Shown here: positions 22,886 through 33,204 of the stretch, piece by piece
Layout of the letters: every line of letters starts with the position of its first letter
How positions within the stretch are numbered: the first letter of the stretch is position 1
Assembly (NCBI RefSeq): GCF_963675165.1
Contig: NC_087382.1
Span: 6,000,315 to 6,064,314 of the forward strand
Source: Halichondria panicea
Taxonomy: Eukaryota; Porifera; Demospongiae; Suberitida; Halichondriidae
DNA length: 64,000 bases
Reading direction: 5' to 3'
Made by a program: the position numbers and the translations under genes
The notes under the pieces: generated by a model
Databases searched by the model: none
Told to the model about the DNA's origin: nothing
Seen by the model: only the letters and a program-made list of their open reading frames with translations

Positions 22886-22985
22886 CTAATGAAAGCACCG
22901 CAGGTGCTGATGCCTCGGTGGAGATGCCAAAGCTACATAACATAAAGCTAACCTACTAATAGCTTTTATATACACATGCATCATC
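22886..22985 (+). repeat. family R1, partial copy (one end only)
   Basis: It matches the first 100 bp of the repeat at 31896-32433 (GAAAGCACCGCAGGTGCTGA, GCCAAAGCTACATAACATAA, then TAATAGCTTTTAT). The rest of the element is absent. Confidence 0.6.
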
Positions 22986-23576
22986 ACAGACATGATGAAC
23001 ATTTTAATTTGCATTGTACTCTGCCCTACCTGTGACAACAAAATCAAAAATTCTTGACTCACTTAATATCTATATAGCTTGTACTGTGTGACTTGAATAT
23101 TTTAAAGCCTTGTTTTGTTGGTGATCGTTTGCAGCTTGGTGTCGTTTTGCAACCTGGTTGTTGGAATGCAAAAACAATTTTTTGTTTGATGGGCAAACAA
23201 TTCGGTTGGCTTTAATATCATGTTTTTTGTGCTATTGTGGCTTCAATTTAAAAGATCCAATCCTTATACACGAAGTCAGTACTTTTTTTATTTGATTCAA
23301 CAGGTATATATATAACTATGTTTCCACTTGTTGTGGTATTGTAGTTCCGTTGGAGAAATAACGGCCACCTGCGCTTGGGGGACTATCTCAAGTTCAGGAT
23401 TGTTGCTTAAGGATATTGCCTTCATTCCCGAGTCCTTCTCAAACTAAAAGCTTTTTTCCCCACTAAGTACTCAAAGAGCTTTCCACCCAATAGACTGTTA
23501 TTGAATTCCAGTCATATTTCCTAGAATATCTACCACTTTCTGGGAAATCAAAATAGCACTCACTGTGTAATCACTG

Positions 23577-24227
23577 TCAACAAATGCGTGGACTAACCAT
23601 TGTATGGCCTCTATCATGGGCATGTATGCTCACCTCGCTCCCTGCAACAATGTTTTCCAAATGTTTCGACCGCAGAATGTCGTTCAAACACCTTAAATTT
23701 ATGTCATGGTCCAACTTAAAAATGCATCTTGGTGAATCACCACACAATTTAAATGCCGTTTCAACATTGCCCGAGTCAGGATAACTACACAGGGATGCAC
23801 ATGTCTGAACTTCCTTCAATGGCCACACGGGCATGTAAAGTATTTGAACTTGTGTTTTATTCAAAGCTCTATAGTGTGCGGGATTGATCGACACGAAAGA
23901 CAATGGTGAAGGCTGCCACTTCTTGTTTAAGCGGTGTCTGCGATGTACCGGGATCGTTAAAAAAAGGAATGTGCTCTTATTTCTAAGGAGACCCTTTTGA
24001 TTCCCAGGAGAAAGAGAAGCCTCCACACATTTCAGTGAGGAGAAAAAGCACTGAACGAATCTCCTATTTGTACAACAACGTTTCTCTGTCTGAATTTTGC
24101 TACACACAGTTGGAATAGCAGAAAACAACTTTTCCCTACCCCCAGAGTTCCAGTCACTATTCGTAGTGGATTGGTTCGTAGATTGGTGCAAGTAGAAATT
24201 TATATATAAGTTTGTCAATTTCCACAT
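23577..24227 (-). pseudogene. remnant resembling a Crinkler/RHSP-type NTPase module
   Basis: A 216-codon open frame contains the run SINPAHYRALNK, YMPVWPLKEVQTCASL, then YPDSGNVETAFKLCGDSPRC. From family knowledge this resembles the conserved region of Crinkler/RHSP-type P-loop NTPases. There a tryptophan-leucine-glutamate stretch is followed by a tyrosine-proline pair and a glycine-glycine-isoleucine-proline-arginine motif. Here that last motif is degenerate (CGDSPRC). The Walker A region is not visible upstream, so the copy is truncated. Such proteins are spread between eukaryotes with mobile elements. The assignment rests on recalled motif patterns and is tentative. Confidence 0.4.
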
Positions 24228-24686
24228 ATACCTCTCTAAAAGAGATCATCGGACACATCATCAATGATGGTGCCCTGTGGTGGTACATCTTCCACTATAT
24301 GCAGTCCCTAAACCAAAACGTTTTTTGTAAAACAAAAAAGAATATATATATAAGCTTAACTTTTCTGATTTTCCTGAACCGAATCTCTAGGCTGCACTTA
24401 CACAATTTTTCCAGATTCATTAATAATATTTTCATGGCTTAAACATGCACAAAAGCTTCTTTGGTGCTGAAAAGAAGACGACTTGTAACTTGTATACACA
24501 GTGATCACATCACAAACACCATCGTGTACACAAATTAAAGTAAAGCTTGGTGGATTATTAAACATATAATTTTTTATCTCTAGGCTGCACTTACGCTCTT
24601 CATGTCCTACCACAACCTTCTTCGTTCAAGTACTTCTACTCCACTTATTAACACTTTTACAAACCCTATAATGATAAAAGTCACGG

Positions 24687-25312
24687 GAATAAAAGGTGCT
24701 CCTCTTACCACTATAATGTCAGAGCTCTCCCCCTCTACTTCATTCCCCATGCTGTTCCTCTTGGTGCCCACCACCCAAACTTTTACTCAAACTTTTACAT
24801 GTCTGGATGGTAAAAGTTGCAGTAAAAAGTGGGAAGGAAAATTGGGCTACAACAGAGCTCTCTCTGTCAAATTCATTGGTAACAAGTATGATGTTCATGC
24901 TGAATGTTTCCACTTCATCAGGGGCCCAAAGACCGTCTTTGTCTCTCGCCGAGCCATTTAATAGAGTGCCTGCGAGACTCCTTCTTCCCCTGAGCAATCG
25001 TCTGACTGACCAACTTAATATTGTCGTACCCCATTATACACTGGATTGTTCAGCAATCCTACCTTATCGTTATTACACTATCATATATCCTACCATAATT
25101 ATCCTAACCACAACCTTCTTCATCCTACACTGGATTTTTCAACCATCCTACCTTATCATACATCCTATCATACATCCTACCACGTCCTACACTGGATTGT
25201 TCATCACACTTACCCACCCCTCACCCACAACCGTGGGAATAAAAGGTGTTCCTCCTTATCACTACAATGTCAAATCTCCCCCTCTACTTCATTCCCCATG
25301 CTGTTCCTCTTA
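24687..25312 (+). repeat. locally duplicated segment with pyrimidine-rich repeats
   Basis: The segment 24687-24770 (ATAAAAGGTGCTCCTCTTAC, TACTTCATTCCCCATGCTGT) recurs at 25223-25312. Between the copies (25030-25205) the words CACTGGATT and CATCCTACC recur several times. A matching inverted piece (AATCCAGTGTATAGGACG) lies at about 27157-27190. Open frames here are by-products of the repeats. Confidence 0.5.
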
Positions 25313-25417
25313 CTAGCTTGTATATACTTGCATTGCATTGCAACTGTCGAGTGGAAGTCCGGAATATTAGGATCTAATAATTTTGGGGACATTCGATGTT
25401 CAAGTTTGGATGGTAAC

Positions 25418-25480
25418 TAATGAATTCTACCATCTGTGTAATGAATTTTACCATCTGTGTAATGAATTCTACCATCTGTG
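25418..25480 (+). repeat. 21-bp tandem repeat, three units
   Basis: The unit TAATGAATTCTACCATCTGT plus G occurs three times at 25418, 25439 and 25460, with one C-to-T change in the second. Confidence 0.85.
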
Positions 25481-25509
25481 TAAGTGTACAACTACTATTA
25501 TTGTTTTTT

Positions 25510-26193
25510 CTAGCACGAGACAGTAGATGTACGCAACATTAAACGTTCCATCTCGATTATAAATGTTGTATGTTCCAGTAACGTATGTTCAGAAAACACC
25601 TTCTGAGCCATGCCACTGATAAGTTGATAACCTTTTATTTCACTTCTTGACTCTTCAATTAGCATATAATGCCATTCCACCAAATCGGTCAAACAAATGA
25701 GCAATTTCTTATCTTGTAACTAGTGTTGTATGCAGTAATATTCTTGAAGAAGAGCTTCAATAACGTCCTTATCTTTCAATTGCAAAATCGAATGTTGAAG
25801 CGAAACTTTGCATTCATACAAGAATCTGGGAATTGTGTTTGAACCAGCAACTAGTACTACACACGAACTCGGACATGGAGATGGTCCCTGTTTAGTGACA
25901 GGATGTCGAATGCTATATTTATATACATTCTTAAATTCACGTCGTAATACTGAAACAAAGTGAAAACACACAGTACTCAGAATGGGATAGCTGGCTGATT
26001 TTTGATGAAGAGCATTACTTGCATAGGAATTTACAGTCGCTTTCAATGTTTTCACATGTTCAGATATATCGTGGGTGTCTGCCAGCTGTTCAGTGTCAAG
26101 TAGAATTTCCGGCAACGCGACAATTAGTTCATTTGGAGTGGCCCAAATGAATGATCCAAAATTATTTTTGAAACCTCCAATACGTCGTCAGAG
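25510..26193 (-). pseudogene. nuclease-like protein remnant with one nonsense codon
   Basis: One frame runs from about 26193 to 25510 through a single TAG (25720-25722). Before it the protein reads RRIGGFKNNFGSFIWATPNE, then later VLVAGSNTIPRFLYECKV and VIEALLQEYYCIQH. After it come LLICLTDLVEWHYMLIEESR and KGYQLI. An E-x-K motif (YECK) in a strand-like context, followed by a helix and a second strand, is the pattern of PD-(D/E)XK restriction-like nucleases. In some eukaryotic effector-like families these accompany the NTPase module seen at 23577-24227. The preceding aspartate is not evident. No start codon or upstream exon was identified. Function is inferred only from the motif. Confidence 0.4.
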
Positions 26194-27344
26194 TGCACTT
26201 TGGTAGGTGCTAGCTCATGCCTCTTAATCTGTGTCCTGAGTGGGACCCTATCAATTACCTGCAAATGTATTTGTATTTGTATATTTTTGGCTCCAGATAT
26301 CATAAGTTTGTACTTGGCTTATACCTTGCCGGCTGATTGAAGGATAGAGTCTATTAAACTCTCACTCACAATAACTGTCAGGAATATGCTTACACGGCCA
26401 CTTCCAAACAGTCAAAAAGTGCTCTCTCAAGACTGTTGAGTAGAGTAAGTCGCCGAACTCTATCAGACATCAAAGTGCATCAGGTAAAAGGGCGTGTAAC
26501 GCACGAACAAAATAATACTGATTCAAACTAATTACACACTAACAGATGGCCATGGGACTATTATCCAGCGAAAACTTGGATAGGCCAAGTCGCTTTCAGT
26601 GTCTGAGCAGTGACAACTTGAAAAAAACTACCGAATTTTTAGATTTGCGCCAGAACGTACCGATCCCCGTTTTTACCAAACTACACAGCTAGCTAGAGTA
26701 TTGCTGACTCAGCACTTTACAACCCTCACAAAGAAACAAGTGTAGCTCCGCTTTGCAGGGTTGCCTGATTCTGGGAATTGCTCTACTCTGTACTGCACTC
26801 TATCTAGATTGTACTCAGCGTGTGTAAGTTAGCTCTAGCAAGAACTACACCATACTTTTCTTCTTTTTGGGCGATGTAGGAGACCAACGACATTATAACT
26901 TCAGGAGATACTGAGTTATCACGTGGTAAAGCAAACTTTTCACGTGATGCGGTATATGGCAAGTGCAATGGAACTAACACTGCTTGCACACATTGTTTTT
27001 ACTCTGGGTGTAGATAGAACATGCACCCATTTAATTAAGGTAGGACAGCTCACATGATCAAAAGTGACGTCATGCACGTGTCATAATAATTATGATGTCA
27101 CAGAATCTAGTAGGACGCCATTCTTGAAAGCTGAGCATCTCTACAATTCACGAACAATCCAGTGTATAGGACGTGGTAGGATGTACTATGTAAACTAAAA
27201 GATGTATTATATAATTATATAACTATACGTATGTATGTAAAGTAAATTCTCTCATCAATCTTCTCATCCAACCTCCTCTAGCTCCTCCTCTGCAGACATC
27301 TGGAAGATGGTGAAACGTCACAAACCAGATCCAATATACCTTTA
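26194..27344. other. intergenic, no supported gene
   Basis: No exon chain is apparent. A perfect TGACGTCA (CRE-type site) lies at about 27064-27071, followed by a CACGTG E-box. Without a nearby start they cannot be assigned to a gene. Confidence 0.3.
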
Positions 27345-27935
27345 GTAGCAAAATTCTTCAGCAAAATAGATTAGGGATATTTGGTAGATAAAAACTATAC
27401 CTTCCTAATTACCAGTAGTGTGAGACACAGTGAACGTCAAATATTTAGGCAAAGATTTCCTGGGAAAACACCTCGTCTCAAGAAAAGCACTCACGGAGCC
27501 ACCCCCCAAGCCAGATGTTGTGCGTACAATGCTAGTAACTAAGTTACAGTGTACTTAACAACTTCTAGGTCTTGTATGTTTGCAAGTATTGACCACTCGA
27601 GAATAGTTGTTATTGTGTTTTTCTTGTGGTGCTTAACCAATTTCCAGAGGACGCTGATCACATATCAAAATTGTTTTATGGAGGAATGTGCATGCATGCA
27701 GAAAAGATGTGTGTAGGAGACGCTGTGTCGCTTAAATTGTTCTTCGATTTACTCAAACTACCCTAAGCATAAGTAAAGTTTTGTTAAAGCGTGTGTGCGA
27801 TGTAGCATACTCTTGTCAACCACATAAAGCCATAAACCAATAACAACTATTCTCGAGTGGTCCTGGTAATTAGGAAGGTATAGTTTTTATCTACCAAATA
27901 TTCTTAATCTATTTTACTGAAGAATTTCAACCGAT
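27345..27935. mobile_element. inverted-repeat element, about 590 bp
   Basis: The left arm TTGGTAGATAAAAACTATAC with CTTCCTAATTACCAG is complemented at the right (CTGGTAATTAGGAAGG, GTTTTTATCTACCAAATATT). A second, inner inverted pair is CCACTCGAGAATAGTTGTTA and its complement. There is no coding capacity. Confidence 0.55.
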
Positions 27936-28550
27936 ACCAGCGGCTTTTTATCGAGATCAACGGGTCAACGCACAGCTGGCCTCAAGACTTGTATCTCTGC
28001 TTCTGAGCGAAAATAAAAGTTGACCCCCCTACAAAATAATGTTTTAAAGCCTATACAGGCACTAAAAATGCAATTAGTGGCCTTAATTAGCTAAGGTCAA
28101 GTGGTTCCAGCCTTCCGGCTCTGAGTATAACCACTGGGAAACCAGAGAACTCCCCCAATAGTTGATCACATATATCTGATTATTTATACACTCTCTTTCT
28201 ATGAGCTTACTTCATTAGCCATAAGCATAATTATACGAAGTGCTATATTACTGTAAAATTATAACTCTCATCTTCATAAAAATATAGATACGTACCATAA
28301 TAGCACGTAATTTTGAGAGTATGCTAAGCAAGCTAGCCTTTTTTCACCTCTATCTGACTCCAAACTTTACATTCAACCTTAAAAAACTCATACACTTGTA
28401 CATCTTTTAACAAAATTAGTGTTGTGCTAATGATTTTGCTACAAATCCGCCAAAATTAGTACCCTAAAAACAAAACACTACCCATCTATAACATATAGTA
28501 CCTTAAATGTACCTGTATGTGTGTGTGCATGATTCCCAACAGGAAGTATC

Positions 28551-28593
<43 letters not shown>

Positions 28594-29300
28594 GTGTGTG
28601 CGTGCGTGCATGCGTGCGTGCGTGCGTGCAAATCAGCAGAAAATTTGACCCTTTGCAATTTAGGTTTTGCGGATTTTATTGTTGCGAATTGATCAACTGT
28701 CGCAAAGTTTGCAAAATGTTTAATGCTTGCAAAACATTCTAGTAATACAGTATAGATATAATTATACTCGGCTCCATGCAGCAAACAGCAAAAACCAAAA
28801 TACGACATGAGGTAGTAAAGAAAGAAATCGACATGCACACAGTTAACTCTACATTTACATAGGTGCCAACTGTCCCATGCAGATTTAGCATCCCTGTCCC
28901 TTGTCCCGAAAGGAAACTGCCGGATTTTCGATGTTCAAGGTTGCTGCTTCTGAGCTAGATTACTAAGCTCCAATAAAGTCAATAAAGCTTATCAAGCCTG
29001 GACAAGCTTGGAACGGGTGGTGGCTGATTTGTATGTCCTGTGAGTCGAAGGGGCTAGTCCTAGCTGAAAATAATGAGTTCTCCAGGCTTGAGACGTCCAG
29101 TCCGCCTGTCGATCTAGGATGAGGTTCAAACTACACGTACTGCTAGAATCTGAACAAAAACAGCTTTACCGTGACAAGAGAAACTTAGTTAATAAGTGGG
29201 CGCGGCTGACTTTCTCGTGCAAGTATAAATAATGACATTATGAGCTATTCAGTATAGCTATAGGCACAAAAGGAACAAAGAACAGCTAGCTATACAGAAA
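27936..29300. other. repeat-rich intergenic stretch
   Basis: The piece at 27985-28030 resembles 20850-20895 (TCTCTGCTTCTGAG). A (TG)n tract lies at 28553-28630, and the adjacent sequence has CGCAAAGTTTGCAAAATG-type words that recur near 63470. I see no gene. Confidence 0.4.
28553..28630 (+). repeat. (TG)n microsatellite
   Basis: A run of GT dinucleotides grading into GTGC units. The cysteine-valine and threonine-histidine open frames across it are artefacts. Confidence 0.9.
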
Positions 29301-29605
29301 GAACCTACTAATGAACAGAAACCACAATAACATGCAATACAAAAGGAACAAAGGAACAAAGAACAACTATACAGCTACTAATAACACAATAACAGAACAG
29401 TATACCATACAGAAAGTAAAATTAACCACAGGAAATGAGCTAATTAACACAACTAAAAGTAAACACTATATAATTATACTTATTACTATACAAACATTTA
29501 CTGTTGTAAGGAGGTTGAAAATGCATAGTTGACCTGAGATAAAACTATTCTCTGTATTTCAAAAGAGTCGCCAAAAGAGTCGCCAAGAGAGCAACAACAA
29601 CCATA

Positions 29606-30676
29606 ATGTCAACATTACCGCTATTTCTTGCATGTTTGGCAATGCTTATTGGAGCTGATTTCTGTTTTTCGAAGGAGTTCACAAGCGACCGATTCACAAG
29701 GCAAAGTGATTCAACTCAGTGTACAGCTTTGTTTACATCGCAATTATGCTCTACTGGGCTAATACAAATGGTTGCCGATTTATATAGCCAATGTAGGCAG
29801 TACACAGATGCTTACATAGCATACGTTTCCTGTACTAGACGAGAAAATGGTGACTTATGTAGCACAATGGATGCAAGAACAGCTATTTCATCAGCACTGT
29901 CCAGATGTCAGAGTAGTTTACCGTTGAGCTCAAGCTGCTCAGAAAATTGCCGACAAGCAGTTGAAAATCTTGCAGAATTTGGTTGCTGTGTAAATTCAAT
30001 ATACAATATCAGCACAGGAATTGCAAATGTCAATCCTGAAGATTTACAAACAACACGATATACACAGCTATTTCAGAACAATCTCTGGGCTCGATGCGGT
30101 GTGGATGATCTGAGAATTTGTAGAAGTGATGTTGAGATTCAAGTACGGGAAACTGATCAACCATGTCCGGTAGATACAGCCGAAATTGAAATACATATTG
30201 CCTATAATATCTATTGCAACAGGGACAACCTGCTACCAGCAGTGAATGCACTCCGTAGCGAAAGTGATGAAAATTCATGTTACAATTCTAAACTCGACCA
30301 ATTTAGGCGGTCATGTGCACAAACTACTAATGGTACATTCTGTAATTCACTGCAACCCAATTCACAAGCTGAGATAAAGAGACAATGTCGACGTAGTAGT
30401 CTAGGAAATAATGACCTTAGCATTAATTGCTCTTGTACATCAAGTTGTCGTGATGCTATCCAGAGCTTTAGAAATGAGTTTGAATGCTGTGTGGACACTG
30501 TGAATCGATCAATGTATACCACTATTGCCACTGACGGTCAGCTTTGGGACTGTTGTGGTGTTGAAACTGTGGACACGAGATGTATGGACACACTCACCTC
30601 AGGGTCGCCAGCTGAAGGTGTACAGTCGACTACTGTAGTTGCTTTGTTTATAGCTTATAATTTATTCTTGTACTAA
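29606..30676 (+). CDS. secreted or GPI-anchored cysteine-rich protein, two repeats
   Basis: An intact single-exon gene of 356 residues. Residues 1-22 form a signal peptide (PLFLACLAMLIGADFCFS), and the last 17 are hydrophobic (VVALFIAYNLFLY) after a small-residue region (SGSPAEG). This is the pattern of a GPI-anchor signal. The body consists of two related halves. Half 1 has C63, C76, C85, C101, C111, C115, CC127-128, WARCGV at 161-166 and C172. Half 2 has the equivalents C225, C237, C246, C261, C275-C277-C281, CC294-295, WDCCGV at 314-319 and C326. Each half carries the motif (S)C-x(2,3)-C-(R)-x-A-x(10)-CC. N-glycosylation sites include NIS and NGT. I recognise no named domain. The ATG is supported by conservation of the leader with the duplicate at 4689-5765. 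Confidence 0.8.
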   Translation: MSTLPLFLACLAMLIGADFCFSKEFTSDRFTRQSDSTQCTALFTSQLCSTGLIQMVADLYSQCRQYTDAYIAYVSCTRRENGDLCSTMDARTAISSALSRCQSSLPLSSSCSENCRQAVENLAEFGCCVNSIYNISTGIANVNPEDLQTTRYTQLFQNNLWARCGVDDLRICRSDVEIQVRETDQPCPVDTAEIEIHIAYNIYCNRDNLLPAVNALRSESDENSCYNSKLDQFRRSCAQTTNGTFCNSLQPNSQAEIKRQCRRSSLGNNDLSINCSCTSSCRDAIQSFRNEFECCVDTVNRSMYTTIATDGQLWDCCGVETVDTRCMDTLTSGSPAEGVQSTTVVALFIAYNLFLY

Positions 30677-30881
30677 TGTAAATCAGTGGTTTTGAGTATG
30701 ATTAGCTAGTATTGATAATACTTTGGTTGAACTTCTGATCATTAACTTCTATATAAAGTAATGACGATGAGGGATAAGATGACAGTCCTTATTATAAGTA
30801 CGTATAATTACGTATACATTGGCATCATGCAGCACTTATATAGGGTTTAGCCACACCAAAGTCTTGAGAATTTGCGTCATA

Positions 30882-31163
30882 CTTATAGCAAGAGTATATA
30901 ATAGAGAAGAGAGTATCCAACGTAGGCATACTGTACATCATATGTATGCGGAGAGTAACGTGCATGACTTCCTGTATCTGTCACAAGCTTGGAATTTGCA
31001 CACTGACCAATCCAAGTGTGGGTGATGTAATCTACTTTCTGTCACAAGCTTGGAATTTCAAGCTTGTGACAGATACAGGAAGTCACGTTACTCTCCGCAT
31101 ACATCTGATACACAGTATCCCTACGTTCGATACTCTCTCTATATCATATACTCTTGCTTATAG
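30882..31163. mobile_element. foldback insertion flanked by TCATA duplications
   Basis: Two arms of about 110 bp are inverted copies (TGCGGAGAGTAACGTG, GACTTCCTGTATCTGTCACA and their complements) around a spacer of about 40 bp. The ends are CTTATAGCAAGAG and CTCTTGCTTATAG. TCATA occurs on both sides (30877-30881, 31164-31168) and once at the matching empty site in copy A (5997-6001). It inserted after the segmental duplication. Confidence 0.8.
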
Positions 31164-31337
31164 TCATACTTCACTCAATTTATAACCATAGGATCCATTA
31201 TCAAAAAGCGCATCTATAATTATACCTATACTATAGGTACCAGTGTCAATGTAAAGATTACCACATACTGTAGATTTGCACTATCACACATGTATACGTA
31301 ATAGGTACCAAGCTGTATTGTCCCCTTTCTGCATGCA

Positions 31338-31650
31338 GGGGCGAATCCAGGAATTTTGAAAAGGGGGGGGCAGTTGGTCAAAAGTTTTTTTTAAAGCCCA
31401 GCCAGTGTACATGTAGCTTTTCTGATCATGGATTGATTGATGACAGTATTACATATAGTAGCAGGAGATAGCAGAAAAATGGATAGAATAATCTTATTCT
31501 TCAGCTTCAAAAGTCTTACAACTAGAGATCGTCTGCTGTTCTGCATGCTGCTCTAAGCCATACCCACTTCGTAAGCTAGTTTTATTCGAGCTGGTCAGAA
31601 AGGGGGGGGCACGTGCCCCTTGTGCCCTGCACTTGATCCGCCACTGGCAT
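31338..31650. mobile_element. hAT-like MITE (CAGGGGCGAATCCAGG type)
   Basis: CAGGGGCGAATCCAGGAATT at the left and CACTTGATCCGCCACTG at the right are imperfect inverted repeats. Inner G-runs (AAAGGGGGGG) at both sides are also typical of this MITE type. No clean 8-bp duplication is visible. Confidence 0.55.
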
Positions 31651-31895
31651 GTATATTAGATGGCCTGGGAGCCTATATATAGCCTCGTTCCCAGGCCTTC
31701 CTTGAGCCACAAATCTCCTTTAGTATGCATCTATTTCTAATTAAATAAACAGAGCCTGTGTGGAGATGCATGACCACTATTAGTAGGATGCATGCATGCA
31801 ATCGTGACACGATCATGCATGCATGAGCTTATCAATTTGAACTTAGATCTACCGTACTTCTTCTAAAAGAGTAATAATAATATTGGTTAGAAATA

Positions 31896-32433
31896 ATGAA
31901 AGCACCGCAGATGCTGATGCCTCAGTGAAGATGCCAAAGCTACATAACATAAAGCTACTAATAGCTTATACACATGATAATTTTGCTGCATGCAAAAACT
32001 CACAGAGTGGGTAATGATCACCATTATTATTGTTAAAAACGATCGATGCCAAAAGTTCAAGTCTAAAATTACTGGCTGCATTAGCAGAGCCTTGCAGCTT
32101 TCTTCTCACTCTTGCAGCTACCATGGAATAACTAGCGTTTTTTAGTGCAGAGCTAACTACTAAGTAGAGTAGCAACACTCGGTAAACAAGTTTGGCTACG
32201 TGCTCTTCTGAAAAGGCTGCAATGGCATTCCAAGTAGGCATAACTCGAGAACAAAGCATTATTTTGCAAATCCACGAATTAAAATCCAAGTAAACATGAC
32301 TATAGAAGCCTATAGAAACTCTTACTTGCACTTGATTCATTCTTGAGCAGCTGTAGCAGTCTACACACACACACAGACACACAAACACACTACCGTATAT
32401 ACCTCGCTTGCGCATGCATGCGCACCGAGGCAT
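31896..32433 (+). mobile_element. non-autonomous repeat family R1, copy B (about 540 bp)
   Basis: The best complete copy. It starts GAAAGCACCGCAGATGCTGA and ends GCGCACCGAGGCATAATT, with the subterminal pair GATGCCTC / GAGGCAT inverted. It shares AGTAGAGTAGCAACACTC, TTCTGAAAAGGCTGCAATGG and a short CA tract with copies A (11503-12332) and C (37967-38536). It is non-coding. Confidence 0.65.
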
Positions 32434-33204
32434 AATTAGTACCAGTATTACCTACATGTACTCCATAGTAGTCTGCTCAGTACAGAAGTCAGATGCAACT
32501 CAGACTGCTCCAGAACTGAAGTCATGAAGTGACACTTGTTTAGTGCATCAAACAGTACTAGCACTGCAGTCGGTTGGGTTCACAGCATTCGCTTAGAACC
32601 TCAGCTTTCATCAGCACACACGGGAGCATTTCGGCTGGCCTGTAAAATGGAAAAACAATTAAACTAACGAAGGTTTGGGGAGGGTGTACTACTAAGACAG
32701 TGGGCTATTTTTTTAATTGCATGCGATAATTATGCATCATCATTGTATGGAGTAATTACAGAGTCCCACGGCACCTACGCAATAATTTCATGCATGCAGT
32801 GATATTAAATTCCAAGTAAACATGACTAGAAGCCTATAGAAACTCTTACTTGCACTTGATGTACCATGTACCAGTGTGATGCCAGTGTTCGTGATGACAG
32901 TGAGACAGTCACTCAGTGATACCATGGCCAGTGATGCCTGCAGCATGCTAGCCTCGATTCAAGGCCTATTAAAATACCTATTTAATCTGCCTGGAATCTA
33001 GGCTAGCAGCACTGTACTAGCATGCAGTGATTTTTCTTCAGGTGGGCGTTTTCTCAAATTAGCTTGCCTACATGGCGATCATTTCCTTATGAATAGATAT
33101 TGATGATAGTGCAATTTTTAGTACATGTATAATGTTAATGGTACATGGTACAGCTAGCCAGCTATAGCTAGCTACCAGCCTAATGTCAGTAACAGAGCTC
33201 TAGA
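32434..33204. other. upstream region of the GOLD-domain gene
   Basis: It holds a fragment of the R1 family (32805-32865) and, at 32944-33004, a 60-bp piece with TAGCCTCGATT and ATCTAGGCTA ends that resembles a deleted M1-type element. I see no other gene. The promoter of the downstream gene presumably lies here, but no clear core element stands out. Confidence 0.35.

Noticed and set aside
24602..25420. Overlapping plus-strand frames of 119-169 codons
   Set aside because: They run through locally duplicated, pyrimidine-rich repeats, and composition explains them.
25418..25480. CRISPR-like spacing of 21-bp units
   Set aside because: The units are contiguous with no spacers and the genome is eukaryotic, so it is a plain tandem repeat.
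28503..28838. Cysteine-valine and threonine-histidine frames
   Set aside because: They are translations of a (TG)n microsatellite.
32944..33004. Short TAGCCTCGATT...ATCTAGGCTA piece as a fifth M1 insertion
   Set aside because: The ends resemble M1, but the flanks (GCAGCATGC and GCAGCACTG) differ at two or more positions and the interior is almost absent, so it was left as a probable relic only.
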